This document shows, in pieces, positions 1 through 7,117 of a stretch of DNA of 18,666 nucleotides; the first letter of the stretch is position 1; the number at the start of each line of letters is the position of its first letter. The stretch lies in the NCBI GenBank assembly GCA_023461495.1, contig JAEYLA010000181.1:1-18666 (forward strand), in the 5' to 3' direction. The notes beneath the pieces were generated by a model that was not told the DNA's origin, made no database searches, and worked only from the letters and a program-made list of their open reading frames with translations. Both the position numbers and the translations under genes were made by a program. The stretch comes from Bacillota bacterium (lineage in GTDB: Bacteria > Bacillota > Clostridia > Christensenellales > CAG-138).

Positions 1-710
1 GCAATTTCCATCATGGAAAGATCGTTGAGGTTGTCCCCAAAAACAACGAGCTCGTCATAATGCATGAGGCCCTTGAGTTTTTGGAGCGCTTTTTTCTTGC
101 TTGCATTGCTGCTGAACACTTCAATACAATACAATCCGTTGTAAATATTCAAATAATAGGCGAAGTTCACCGCCGGAATGTTCTTCAGGTCCTCGCATAT
201 GGGCGCCAGCTGCTCGGATGTACCCGTAAGCGCCATATATACTGCCTGCGGCTGGGCGGCGGTTACCTGCTGCAACGCCTCCACCAGCTTCACTTCAGCA
301 CAGCTTTTGAGTGCCCGGTCGCTGTAATACTGGGTTTGCTGCGTCAGGCCGGGGTCATCAAAATAGAGGCTGATTTGTCCATTGTCAAAAGTATATAAGA
401 AGCAGGAAGCGCCATTGCGCTTAAATGCGTCCAGCACTTGCGGTACGGCGTGTTGATTGATGACTTCCGCCGAAACATAGTTCTTCTGCGCAAAATCATA
501 TAAAAACACGCCATTTGTCAAAATGCCCGGAGCTGAGAGGTTTATTTCGGACAACCGGTAATCGCAGGCATAGGCCATGCGCGCCGTTGCAACGGAGAAG
601 AGCATCCCCTTTTCGATACAGCCGTTCAAAACCTGCGCCGTGTACGGTGTGATTTCCTTTTTTGTGTTCAGCAGGGTACCGTCCAAATCAGAAACATAAA
701 GCGTTTTCAA
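1..710 (-). CDS. Cof-type HAD-superfamily phosphatase (3' end outside window)
   Basis: Reading the minus strand from a TTG at 710 gives 236 codons that run off the left edge. The N-terminus carries HAD motif I, DLDGTLL, with the nucleophile and acid aspartates at residues 8 and 10. A lysine-rich SSNASKKKAL segment fits motif III. GDNLNDLSMM near the visible end is the metal-binding motif IV of Cof/YidA-like sugar-phosphate or flavin-phosphate phosphatases. These are cytosolic Mg-dependent enzymes of about 260-290 residues, so only about 30-50 residues should be missing. The TTG start is chosen because GAGGAG lies 8 bases upstream; the ATG closer to that site runs into a stop after three codons. 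It is divergent from the microcompartment genes, so a role in clearing a sugar phosphate of that pathway is possible but unproven. Substrate cannot be read from sequence. Confidence 0.88.
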   Translation of the reverse strand, partial: MKTLYVSDLDGTLLNTKKEITPYTAQVLNGCIEKGMLFSVATARMAYACDYRLSEINLSAPGILTNGVFLYDFAQKNYVSAEVINQHAVPQVLDAFKRNGASCFLYTFDNGQISLYFDDPGLTQQTQYYSDRALKSCAEVKLVEALQQVTAAQPQAVYMALTGTSEQLAPICEDLKNIPAVNFAYYLNIYNGLYCIEVFSSNASKKKALQKLKGLMHYDELVVFGDNLNDLSMMEI

Positions 711-1063
711 TTCTTCATCTCCTCTTTCTGTTGTTTTTCTAAATATAAGCCTGTTGCGGTCTTGTGCTGCCCGCTATTGCGTGCAATTACCGTCAAAATT
801 AGAAACGCGTTGCGCCTTTATAAGGGGCGCTTTTGCTGCCGTCGTTAGCGCAAGTATAGAATGCACCCGCTGGAAAAGCAAGGGTTTGCCTGTAAACAAG
901 GCTGCTGCTTTCATGAAAGACAGCGCTATAGAGACATTTCTGCATTTCTTTCATTTTAGGTATTGATCTTTACAAACATCATATGGTACTATACAAACAT
1001 CAGATGAATAAAACTATAAATCATATTATATTGTGAAACGATCTACAATGCAAGGGGGACGCG
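711..1063. promoter_or_regulatory. Divergent intergenic region between HAD phosphatase and BMC operon
   Basis: This 353-base spacer holds no convincing gene. It contains a perfect 12-base palindrome CTTTCATGAAAG at 908-919, whose left half CTTTCAT recurs at 948-954. A weak GC stem lies at 812-830 (GCGCC/GGCGC) followed by TTTT. The last 100 bases are strongly AT-rich. Promoters for both directions should lie here, but no textbook -35/-10 pair stands out. For the plus strand, TTGATC (963-968) with TACTAT (987-992), 18-base spacing, or TATAAA at 1015-1020 are the best candidates. Confidence 0.5.
971..1006 (+). repeat. Direct repeat pair, candidate operator of the BMC operon
   Basis: Two 15-base copies, TACAAACATCATATG (971-985) and TACAAACATCAGATG (992-1006), match at 14 of 15 positions. 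Their start-to-start distance is 21 bases, about two helical turns, so a protein could bind both on the same DNA face. They overlap the likely promoter region upstream of pduL. The GntR-family regulator encoded at 8373 is the obvious candidate ligand, by inference only. Confidence 0.5.
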
Positions 1064-1711
1064 ATGGGTATTAGCAAAAATGCTGTCAAAGCCAAGGTGC
1101 GCGAGACCTTCGTGATGGCGCATTACCGCAAGACGGGAGAAATCCTGATACCCGTAGCCATATCCAACCGGCACATTCATCTTGACAGAGAAGCGGCAGA
1201 TTTGCTGTTTGGCCAGGGATATGTGCTGACCAAACGGAACGATGTGTTTCAGCCCGGTCAGTATGCGTGCGAGGAGACCGTAACGCTCAAGGGGCCGAAG
1301 GGTGTGCTGCGCAATGTCCGCGTATTGGGGCCTTTGCGTAAGGAGTCCCAGGTGGAGGTCAGCGTTACGGATTGCTATACGTTGGGCATTCCTCCTGTCG
1401 TGAGGCTTTCGGGCGATGTGTTGAATACGCCGGGGCTTTTTGTTGAAGGCCCATGCGGCGGGTTGCAGATGGAATTCGGCGCTATCGTGGCCAGCAGGCA
1501 TCTGCATCTGTCCCCAGAGCAGGCGCGGTTGTTTGGCCTGCAAAACGGAGAGATGATCGGGTTGGCCTGTGATGGCATACGGCCGGTTGTTTTTCGGGAG
1601 ATTGCTGTCCGCGTGAACGAGGCGTTTGCGCTTGAGGCACATTTGGATACGGACGAGGCGAACGCGGCGTGCCTGAAAAACGACATGCTGCTGCGGCTGG
1701 AACGGAGATGA
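1064..1711 (+). CDS. pduL: PduL-type phosphate acyltransferase of the microcompartment
   Basis: The product is 215 residues, the usual PduL length, and interconverts acyl-CoA plus phosphate with acyl-phosphate plus CoA. That recycles CoA inside the compartment and leads to ATP through a kinase. The two related half-domains each show the zinc-binding histidine motif: SNRHIHL (His37, His39) and SRHLHLS (His146, His148). LGPLR near residues 88-92 matches the conserved arginine region. The start ATG has AGGGGG six bases upstream. About 25 residues precede the first domain and could act as a targeting segment, although they look basic rather than like a classic encapsulation helix. It is the first gene of the operon and is followed at once by the next reading frame. 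Acetyl-, propionyl- or lactyl-phosphate specificity cannot be told from sequence. Confidence 0.93.
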   Translation: MGISKNAVKAKVRETFVMAHYRKTGEILIPVAISNRHIHLDREAADLLFGQGYVLTKRNDVFQPGQYACEETVTLKGPKGVLRNVRVLGPLRKESQVEVSVTDCYTLGIPPVVRLSGDVLNTPGLFVEGPCGGLQMEFGAIVASRHLHLSPEQARLFGLQNGEMIGLACDGIRPVVFREIAVRVNEAFALEAHLDTDEANAACLKNDMLLRLERR

Positions 1712-1713
1712 CC

Positions 1714-2304
1714 ATGCAGGCAGGCGGACAATTTACATCAGGCAATCTCTATATGGCGCCGGATTATATTACGGCAGGGCATCTGCTGGAACATCTCTCT
1801 GGGATACCGCTTGTCGGAGATGCACAGAAGCTTCCGCTTGCGCTGCGCCCTGCGGGATTTTATGATGCGGGGGATGCGCAGCAGCGCGCGGCGCTCATGC
1901 TGGAGGCAAAGCATATCGATAAGCTCCTGATCATCACCCCGGACATGGGATATTACCGCCGCATGTACGAGCTGCGTGACGAATGCTTTTTTGTAAACCT
2001 GACGCTGCGCCTGCTGGAGCAGGGGGCGGATGTGTGTTTGGATACCGGCATGCGGAAAACGAGGCTGCTTCCCAAGGTGAAAGAGTGGATGGAGACGTTC
2101 CGGCAGTACGGCATACGGCTGCTGTTTTGCAAAGAGGAAGAGTCCCGGGAAGAGCTCATCCGCGAGCTTGTAACGGCAAAAGATGTAGACCGGTGCTTCC
2201 GCCAGGGAAAAAGAGAGCTGATCACCGGCATCACTGCGATCGTCACCCCCTATGCGCTGGATGAGGCTAAAGAAAAGGGAGTCACAATCTGCAGAGAATT
2301 GTAG
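1714..2304 (+). CDS. BMC-associated protein of unknown function (TIGR02536-like)
   Basis: This is a 196-residue soluble protein with no transmembrane segment. Its C-terminus, from about 40 residues before the end, reads LVTAKDVDRCFRQGKREL and then VTPYALDEAKEKGV. This 'xTPLAxDxAxExGI' style ending recurs in BMC-associated proteins, notably the small 'ethanolamine utilization, hypothetical' family that I recall as TIGR02536. The middle part (DKLLIITPDMGYY, LLEQGADVCLDTGM) looks like an alpha/beta, possibly flavoprotein-like fold, but no catalytic motif is recognisable. Start: ATG 1714 has GGAG six bases upstream. ATG 1708 overlaps the pduL stop as ATGA but sits directly on the GGAG. Position between pduL and a shell gene supports a compartment role. 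Function is not known to me. Confidence 0.72.
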   Translation: MQAGGQFTSGNLYMAPDYITAGHLLEHLSGIPLVGDAQKLPLALRPAGFYDAGDAQQRAALMLEAKHIDKLLIITPDMGYYRRMYELRDECFFVNLTLRLLEQGADVCLDTGMRKTRLLPKVKEWMETFRQYGIRLLFCKEEESREELIRELVTAKDVDRCFRQGKRELITGITAIVTPYALDEAKEKGVTICREL

Positions 2305-2312
2305 GAGGATGC

Positions 2313-2819
2313 ATGATTTTAGCGGTTGTGAAGGGGACAATCATCAGCACCAACAAAACGGAAAAGCTGCGCGGCAGCAAGCTGTTGGTTGTAGAGGAAT
2401 GGAATATTGATACGCAGGCCACCTCCCGCCGCCCGTTCGTGGCGCTGGATATTGTGGGGGCGGGCGCGGGTGAGCTGGTGCTGTGCGTTTCGGGCAGCTC
2501 TGCACGCCAAACGGAGGAGACAGCACAGCGCCCGGTAGACCTTGTCATCATAGGCATCGTGGACCAGGCGGAAGTAGAGGGGGAGACCCGTTACCGGAAA
2601 TATGGCGCGCATGCCGGGGAGCGGGAGGAGGGAAAAAAGGCACCGCCTGCCGGGGCCGATGCTCCGTCGGACGACACGGGCGTATCCGATGCCGTGGAAC
2701 CGGCAACGCCGGAACCTCCCGCAACCGTGTTCCTTCCCGCTTTGGAAGAACAGGAATACGGGAAGCAAGCGCCCAAAAAAGAGGGGAAACCGGCGCGGTT
2801 TCCACGGAAAAAGAAATAA
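2313..2819 (+). CDS. BMC pentamer shell protein (EutN/CcmL family) with long C-terminal tail
   Basis: Residues 1-88 form a standard BMC-P (pfam EutN_CcmL) domain. It opens MILAVVKGTIISTNK, continues LRGSKLLVVEEW and FVALDIVGAGAGELVLC, and closes VDLVIIGIVDQ. Such proteins form pentamers that cap the icosahedral vertices. Family members are usually 85-100 residues; this one has 168. The extra 80 residues are rich in Glu, Lys, Pro and Ala, probably disordered, and end in a basic stretch KKEGKPARFPRKKK preceded by a short hydrophobic patch TVFLPALEEQEYG. AGGAGG precedes the ATG with good spacing, and the gene follows its upstream neighbour by 8 bases. The tail could anchor cargo or contact another shell or cytosolic partner; that is inference. 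Confidence 0.92.
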   Translation: MILAVVKGTIISTNKTEKLRGSKLLVVEEWNIDTQATSRRPFVALDIVGAGAGELVLCVSGSSARQTEETAQRPVDLVIIGIVDQAEVEGETRYRKYGAHAGEREEGKKAPPAGADAPSDDTGVSDAVEPATPEPPATVFLPALEEQEYGKQAPKKEGKPARFPRKKK

Positions 2820-2849
2820 AGCATTCGGCATAGGATGGTGAAACCATAC

Positions 2850-4262
2850 ATGAAGCAAGAGATTTCAAAGCAGTACATTTCCGATATCGTAGCATCCGTT
2901 ATGGCGTCGCTTTCCGGAGAAAACGCCGGATATCAATGCGCCCGGGGCTGCTTTTTGTTTGACAGCATGGACGACTGTATAACGGCAGCACAGAACGCGG
3001 CGGCGCAAAATGCGCAAATGAGCCTCGCGCAGCGGCGCGATATTGTGGAGGCTATGCGTGTTGCCGCGCGCTCAAACGCGGAGCTGCTCGCCAAGGCGGC
3101 ATATGATGAAACGGGCTACGGCTCGGTTGCGCACAAGGTGCTAAAGTGCCGTCTGGCCGCCGATAAAACGCCCGGCGTCGAGGATCTTATGGTAAAGACG
3201 GATGCGGGCGACGATGGGCTCACGCTCACCATGCAGGTGCCGTTTGGCGTAGTGGGAGCCATTACGCCCTCCACAAACCCTGTTGCTACGGTGATCAACA
3301 ACGCCATCGGCATGGTCGCGGCCGGAAATGCGGTGGTGTTTGCGCCGCATCCCGCCGCAAAGGCGTGCACGAAGCTTGCGATTTCCATACTCAACGGGGC
3401 CGTTGTGGAGGCGGGCGCTCCGACACCGCTGCTGTATTGCGTGAAGGAACCGGATATCAGGAGCTCGCAGCGGCTCATGGAGCATCCCGCGGTGCGGCTC
3501 CTGGCGGTGACCGGCGGCGAGGCGATTGTTAATATCGCGATGCGCACAGGCAAAAAGGTCATAGCGGCGGGGCCGGGCAATCCCCCGGTAATTGTTGATG
3601 AAACCGCGGACATCCAACGGAGCGCGAAGGATATCGTCGATGGCGCGAGCTTTGAAAACAACATCCTGTGCATCGCGGAAAAAGAAGTGTTTGTGGTAGA
3701 GAGCGTGGGCAACGCCCTTGTAAAGGGAATGACGGAATCCGGCGCACAGCTGATCACCCCGGAGCAGGCTGAAAGCCTCATAAAGACCGTACTTGTGCAT
3801 AGCGGTGGCAAGTATACCATCAACCGCAAGTTTGTCGGGAAGGACGCCGCGGCTTTGTTGCGTGCGGCAGGAATCCCGCTGGTTGGGCAGCCGCGCCTGA
3901 TAACGGCCATCGTCTGTAAGGACCACCCCTTTGTCACCACGGAAATGCTCATGCCCGTATTGCCCGTAGTGTACGTGCGAAACGTCGATGAAGCGATCCG
4001 CCTGGCGGTAGAGGCGGAAGGCGGATGCCATCATTCGGCGCATATGCATTCGACAAACGTTGATCATCTCGCCCGTGCCGCACGGGCGCTCGATACCACG
4101 ATATTTGTAAAAAACGCGCCGTCTTACGCGGGCGTTGGCTTTGGCGGCGAAGGCCATTGCACGTTTACGATTGCTACGCCTACCGGCGAAGGGCTGACCA
4201 GTGCAAAATGCTTTACGCGCTCGCGCCGCTGCGTCCTCGGAGGGGCATTCCAGATACTGTAG
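2850..4262 (+). CDS. CoA-acylating aldehyde dehydrogenase (PduP/EutE-like), with encapsulation peptide
   Basis: The 470-residue product oxidises a short aldehyde to acyl-CoA with NAD+. The aldehyde dehydrogenase core shows VPFGVVGAITPSTNP (cofactor-binding region), VTGGEAIVNIA and AAGPGNPPVIVD. The catalytic cysteine lies in SFENNILCIAEKEV (Cys274 counted from ATG 2850), almost the EutE consensus. The first 20 residues, from KQEISKQYISDIVASVMASL, form an amphipathic helix followed by a short linker, as in encapsulation peptides that load cargo into BMCs. Start choice: ATG 2835 lies inside an SD-like stretch (AGGATGGTGA), so ATG 2850 is preferred. It should supply acyl-CoA to the PduL encoded first in the operon. 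The aldehyde (acetaldehyde, glycolaldehyde, lactaldehyde or propionaldehyde) is not determined by sequence. Confidence 0.93.
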   Translation: MKQEISKQYISDIVASVMASLSGENAGYQCARGCFLFDSMDDCITAAQNAAAQNAQMSLAQRRDIVEAMRVAARSNAELLAKAAYDETGYGSVAHKVLKCRLAADKTPGVEDLMVKTDAGDDGLTLTMQVPFGVVGAITPSTNPVATVINNAIGMVAAGNAVVFAPHPAAKACTKLAISILNGAVVEAGAPTPLLYCVKEPDIRSSQRLMEHPAVRLLAVTGGEAIVNIAMRTGKKVIAAGPGNPPVIVDETADIQRSAKDIVDGASFENNILCIAEKEVFVVESVGNALVKGMTESGAQLITPEQAESLIKTVLVHSGGKYTINRKFVGKDAAALLRAAGIPLVGQPRLITAIVCKDHPFVTTEMLMPVLPVVYVRNVDEAIRLAVEAEGGCHHSAHMHSTNVDHLARAARALDTTIFVKNAPSYAGVGFGGEGHCTFTIATPTGEGLTSAKCFTRSRRCVLGGAFQIL

Positions 4263-4275
4263 AAACCGATAAACG

Positions 4276-4294
4276 CATGCCCTTGGGCGGCATG
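4276..4294 (+). other. Small intra-operon stem-loop
   Basis: CATGCC (4276-4281) pairs with GGCATG (4289-4294) around a 7-base loop, in the 64-base gap between the aldehyde dehydrogenase and the PduS-like gene. No T-run follows, so it is not a convincing terminator. It could be a processing or stability element, or chance. Confidence 0.25.
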
Positions 4295-4326
4295 ACGCGG
4301 CGCCTATTCAACTTGTGGAGGATAAT

Positions 4327-5628
4327 ATGCGGATACAGGAGAAATGCATGGAGGCCGGTGTGGTCGGCGCGGGAGGCGCCGGGTTTCCGGCCCATGTGAA
4401 GCTGAACAGCCATGCGGATGTGGTGCTTGCAAATGGCGCGGAGTGCGAACCCTTGCTGCGCGTTGACCAGCAGGTGATGCTGCGCTATACGGGGGATGTC
4501 ATAGAGGGCCTGCGCCTTGCGATGGAGGCGTGCGGGGCAAAGGAAGGCAAACTGTGCGTGAAGGCCAAGCATCAGGAGGTCATCAAAAAGCTGGAAGCGG
4601 CATGTACGCCCGGGATTACTGTATTCCCGCTTGACGACTATTACCCGGCGGGCGACGAGCAGCAGATGGTATATGACGCCACCGGAAGCGTGGTGCCGGT
4701 GGGCGGGATCCCGCTTGACGCGGGCGTGGTCGCCCAAAACACCAGCACACTGCGCAATATTGCGCTTGCGGCGCGGGATATTCCCGTAACCCACAAGCAC
4801 CTGACGATTACCGGGGAAGTCAAAACGCCCATGACAATAGAAGCGCCGCTCGGCATGAGCCTGCGCGATTGTATACGGCTGGCGGGCGGGCCCGCGGATG
4901 AAAGCGGCTATGGGTTGATCGTCGGCGGCCCGATGATGGGGTATGTGGAAAAGAATTGGGACAATGTGGTCACAAAAACGACCGGCGGCGTAATCGTGCT
5001 TCCGGCCGACCATGCGCACTATGTACGCAAAGCCGCTCCCGGCGTATATGACCGAAAGCTCGCGCGCACCGTCTGCTGTCAATGCATGCTTTGTACGCTG
5101 ATGTGTCCCCGTAATCTGCTTGGATTGGGCGTGGAGCCGCACAAGGCGATGCGCGCTGTCGCCTACGGAAAAACATATGAGGACAACGGCGTTTTCTCAT
5201 GCTGCAATTGCGGAGTCTGCTCATTCTTTGCCTGCCCCTTTGGCCTTGCGCCCTCCGTGATCACCACCGAGGCGAAGAATGCGATGGCAGCCGCAGGGAA
5301 GCGGCCTGAAAAGATGCCTTCCCCCGGTGTGGCAAGTAACCGCCAGTACGCCAAGGTGCCGGTAAAACGGCTGATCGCGAGGCTTGGCCTGAAGCAGTAC
5401 GATGTGCCGGCCCCGCTGTATGAGCGGGAGATAAGGCCGGGCCGGGTCTCAATTCCGCTCAAGATGCATATCGGCGCGCCGTGCACGCCGGTTGTGGAGG
5501 CGGGGCAGGAGGTTACCTGCGGTCAGGTCATTGCAAGGATTGATGCTGGAAAACTCGGCGTAAACATCCATGCTTCCATCACAGGCACGGTACAATCCGT
5601 GGATGGAAACAACATCGTGATTATTTAA
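4327..5628 (+). CDS. pduS: PduS-like RnfC-family flavo-iron-sulfur protein
   Basis: The 433-residue protein is related to RnfC and the Nqo1/SLBB group. The N-terminus has the glycine-rich GVVGAGGAGFPAHVKL and AECEPLLRVD motifs for nucleotide/FMN binding, and an SLBB-like region follows. Two 4Fe-4S motifs are present: CCQCMLCTLMCP (Cys250, 253, 256, 260) and CCNCGVCSFFACP (Cys292, 295, 298, 303). A biotinyl/barrel-like hammerhead domain (IGAPCTPVVEAGQ, ITGTVQSVDGN) ends the protein. PduS of the propanediol compartment oxidises or reduces nicotinamide cofactor and passes electrons through the shell via PduT. The directly following gene is PduT-like, so the pair is preserved here. The start is ATG 4327 because GGAGG lies 5 bases upstream; the GTG at 4315 overlaps that ribosome site. 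Confidence 0.92.
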   Translation: MRIQEKCMEAGVVGAGGAGFPAHVKLNSHADVVLANGAECEPLLRVDQQVMLRYTGDVIEGLRLAMEACGAKEGKLCVKAKHQEVIKKLEAACTPGITVFPLDDYYPAGDEQQMVYDATGSVVPVGGIPLDAGVVAQNTSTLRNIALAARDIPVTHKHLTITGEVKTPMTIEAPLGMSLRDCIRLAGGPADESGYGLIVGGPMMGYVEKNWDNVVTKTTGGVIVLPADHAHYVRKAAPGVYDRKLARTVCCQCMLCTLMCPRNLLGLGVEPHKAMRAVAYGKTYEDNGVFSCCNCGVCSFFACPFGLAPSVITTEAKNAMAAAGKRPEKMPSPGVASNRQYAKVPVKRLIARLGLKQYDVPAPLYEREIRPGRVSIPLKMHIGAPCTPVVEAGQEVTCGQVIARIDAGKLGVNIHASITGTVQSVDGNNIVII

Positions 5629-5642
5629 GGGAGGCTATCGCA

Positions 5643-6188
5643 ATGGAAGCATTAGGTATGGTGGAGCTGAACAGTATCGCGCACGGCATCAGCACTGCCG
5701 ACGCAATATTGAAGGCCGCTAACGTTCACATCGTTTTTTCGCAGCCGGTCTGCCCCGGCAAATATGCCATCATTATCAACGGGCGCGTAGCGGATGTAAG
5801 GGCGGCGATCGATGCGGGCAACGACGTTGGCGCGATTCATGTGCTGGATAGCATTGTCATACCTCGTATACATGAGGATGTGCTGCGTGCGCTGAATGGC
5901 TGTGTGGATCTGCAGGGCGTTGAGGCGCTGGGGGTCATAGAAACCTTCACGCTCGCGCAGGCGCTCCGCTGTGGGGATGAAGCGGTAAAGAGCGCTGATA
6001 TCACCCTGATGGAGATCCGCCTGGCGGCAGGATTGGGCGGCAAATCCTTCGTGCTGCTGACGGGCTCGATTTCCGCAGTGCGCGCGGCGGTGCGTTCCGC
6101 CGTGGAGGGATGTGAAAACGAGGGGATGATTGCCGGAAGCGCAGTCATACCCGCGCCGCACGCGGAGCTTGCAGGTTTCATCGCCTAG
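5643..6188 (+). CDS. pduT: PduT-like tandem BMC-domain shell protein (BMC-T) with likely Fe-S pore
   Basis: The 181 residues contain two BMC domains in tandem (residues about 1-90 and 93-181). Each begins with the family signature, EALGMVELNS and EALGVIETFT, so the protein should form pseudo-hexameric trimers. Between beta strands of the first domain, SQPVCPGKYAII puts Cys37 at the pore, matching the cysteine that binds a 4Fe-4S cluster at the three-fold axis of PduT. This suggests an electron conduit across the shell, working with the PduS-like protein encoded immediately upstream. GGGAGG lies 8 bases before the ATG. Length equals the PduT norm and no truncation is seen. Confidence 0.92.
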   Translation: MEALGMVELNSIAHGISTADAILKAANVHIVFSQPVCPGKYAIIINGRVADVRAAIDAGNDVGAIHVLDSIVIPRIHEDVLRALNGCVDLQGVEALGVIETFTLAQALRCGDEAVKSADITLMEIRLAAGLGGKSFVLLTGSISAVRAAVRSAVEGCENEGMIAGSAVIPAPHAELAGFIA

Positions 6189-6268
6189 CGCGTCCCTGCT
6201 GTGCTTTTGTGCGGGCGGAATGCGTGTGCTGCTCCCCGGAATTGGTTTAAACTTGCAAAGGAAAAGCG

Positions 6269-6550
6269 ATGACAATTGGAAAAGTGGTCGGGACTGTGGT
6301 ATGCACGGTGAAGCATCCCGCGCTTGCGGGCGTCAAGCTGCTGCTGGTGCGCCAGTATACATGCGGGAAACCGGGGGAGGTAGCCGTGGCGGTTGACGCT
6401 ACCGGTACGGCAGGCGAGGGGAGCATGGTCTATATGATCAGCAGCACGGAGGCCGCGTCAGCCCTGCGCCGGGGGCGTATCCCTGTGGATTTGGCTGTAA
6501 TGGGAATTGTAGATATATACAACAGCAAAAAGTATCAATACATGCAGTAA
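6269..6550 (+). CDS. BMC pentamer shell protein (EutN/CcmL family), standard length
   Basis: A 93-residue vertex protein of the shell. It opens MTIGKVVGTVVCTVKHPAL and continues GVKLLLVRQY, VAVDATGTAGEGSMVYM and VDLAVMGIVDIY, all typical of the EutN/CcmL pentamer family. AAAGGA lies 6 bases before the ATG. The 80 bases upstream (6189-6268) show no feature I can support. It is the second of three pentamer genes in the locus. Unlike the first it has no tail, so the vertices may be mixed or the paralogs used at different times. Confidence 0.93.
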   Translation: MTIGKVVGTVVCTVKHPALAGVKLLLVRQYTCGKPGEVAVAVDATGTAGEGSMVYMISSTEAASALRRGRIPVDLAVMGIVDIYNSKKYQYMQ

Positions 6551-6565
6551 AAGGAGGAGATCCAA

Positions 6566-6835
6566 GTGGAAAAGGAAGCCTTGGGAATGGTGGAAACGAA
6601 AGGCCTGGTGGCGGCGGTAGAGGCCGCCGATGCAATGGTAAAGGCCGCTGATGTGTCGCTGGTCGGTAAACAGCAGGTGGGCGGGGGGCTTGTTTGCGTA
6701 CTCGTGCGGGGCGATGTCGGCGCTGTGAAAGCGGCTGTGGATGCGGGCATTGCGGCGGCAAAGCGCGTAGGGGAGCTCGTGGGCATGCATGTCATACCAA
6801 GACCGCACGCGGATGTTGAAAACATCCTGAAATAG
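6566..6835 (+). CDS. BMC-H hexamer shell protein, copy 1
   Basis: An 89-residue single-domain shell hexamer of the PduA/PduJ/EutM type, forming the flat facets. It shows ALGMVETKGLVAAVEAADAM, then VLVRGDVGAVKAAVDAG and HVIPRPHADVE. The pore loop reads QQVGGGLV where PduA has EKIGSGLV, so the pore serine is replaced by glycine and the adjacent lysine is lost. The start is GTG at 6566, supported by AGGAGG 8 bases upstream. It is about 80% identical to the second hexamer gene at 7296, pointing to tandem duplication. The downstream pentamer gene begins only 3 bases after its stop. Confidence 0.95.
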   Translation: MEKEALGMVETKGLVAAVEAADAMVKAADVSLVGKQQVGGGLVCVLVRGDVGAVKAAVDAGIAAAKRVGELVGMHVIPRPHADVENILK

Positions 6836-6838
6836 CCT

Positions 6839-7117
6839 ATGCGAGTAGGCCGTGTCGTTGGCAATATCGTATCGGTCATCAAAGAGCCTTGCCATCAGGG
6901 AAAGAAATTGATGCTGGTTTGCTTTTTGGATGACGAAGGCGCGGAACTGCCCGAGGAGTACGTATTTGTAGACGCAGCCGGCGCGGGGATAGGGGATACG
7001 GTACTCGTTTGCGAGGACGGGGGCGCCGCGGAAATGGAATTGGGACTCACCGGCAAAGACTGTGTCTTTGATGGACTGATCCTGGGGATTGTGGATTGCG
7101 TACAGATGGTTTTTTAA
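6839..7117 (+). CDS. BMC pentamer shell protein (EutN/CcmL family), third paralog
   Basis: The 92-residue product opens MRVGRVVGNIVSVIKEP and has GKKLMLVCFLDDEG, YVFVDAAGAGIGDTVLV and DGLILGIVDCVQ, the pattern of pentameric vertex proteins. The ATG lies 3 bases after the hexamer stop, and no good Shine-Dalgarno is visible (TCCTGAAATAGCCT precedes it). Expression therefore probably depends on translational coupling with the hexamer gene, which may keep vertex protein low relative to facet protein. It is diverged from the other two pentamer proteins. Confidence 0.92.
   Translation: MRVGRVVGNIVSVIKEPCHQGKKLMLVCFLDDEGAELPEEYVFVDAAGAGIGDTVLVCEDGGAAEMELGLTGKDCVFDGLILGIVDCVQMVF

Noticed and set aside
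60..398. 112-codon plus-strand frame at the left edge
   Set aside because: It overlaps the minus-strand HAD phosphatase, which has all expected catalytic motifs.
754..966. 70-codon open frame on the plus strand in the divergent spacer
   Set aside because: No ribosome site, no recognisable family, and cysteine/arginine-rich composition of random reading. It overlaps the expected promoters of both flanking genes.
711..1063. Possible cobalamin or other riboswitch before the BMC operon
   Set aside because: No B12-box-like element or extended conserved stems could be seen, and no B12-dependent enzyme is encoded in the window.
3116..4157. Two long minus-strand frames opposite the aldehyde dehydrogenase
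   Set aside because: They mirror the sense gene codons, have low-complexity Ser/Thr or Arg/His composition, and lack ribosome sites.
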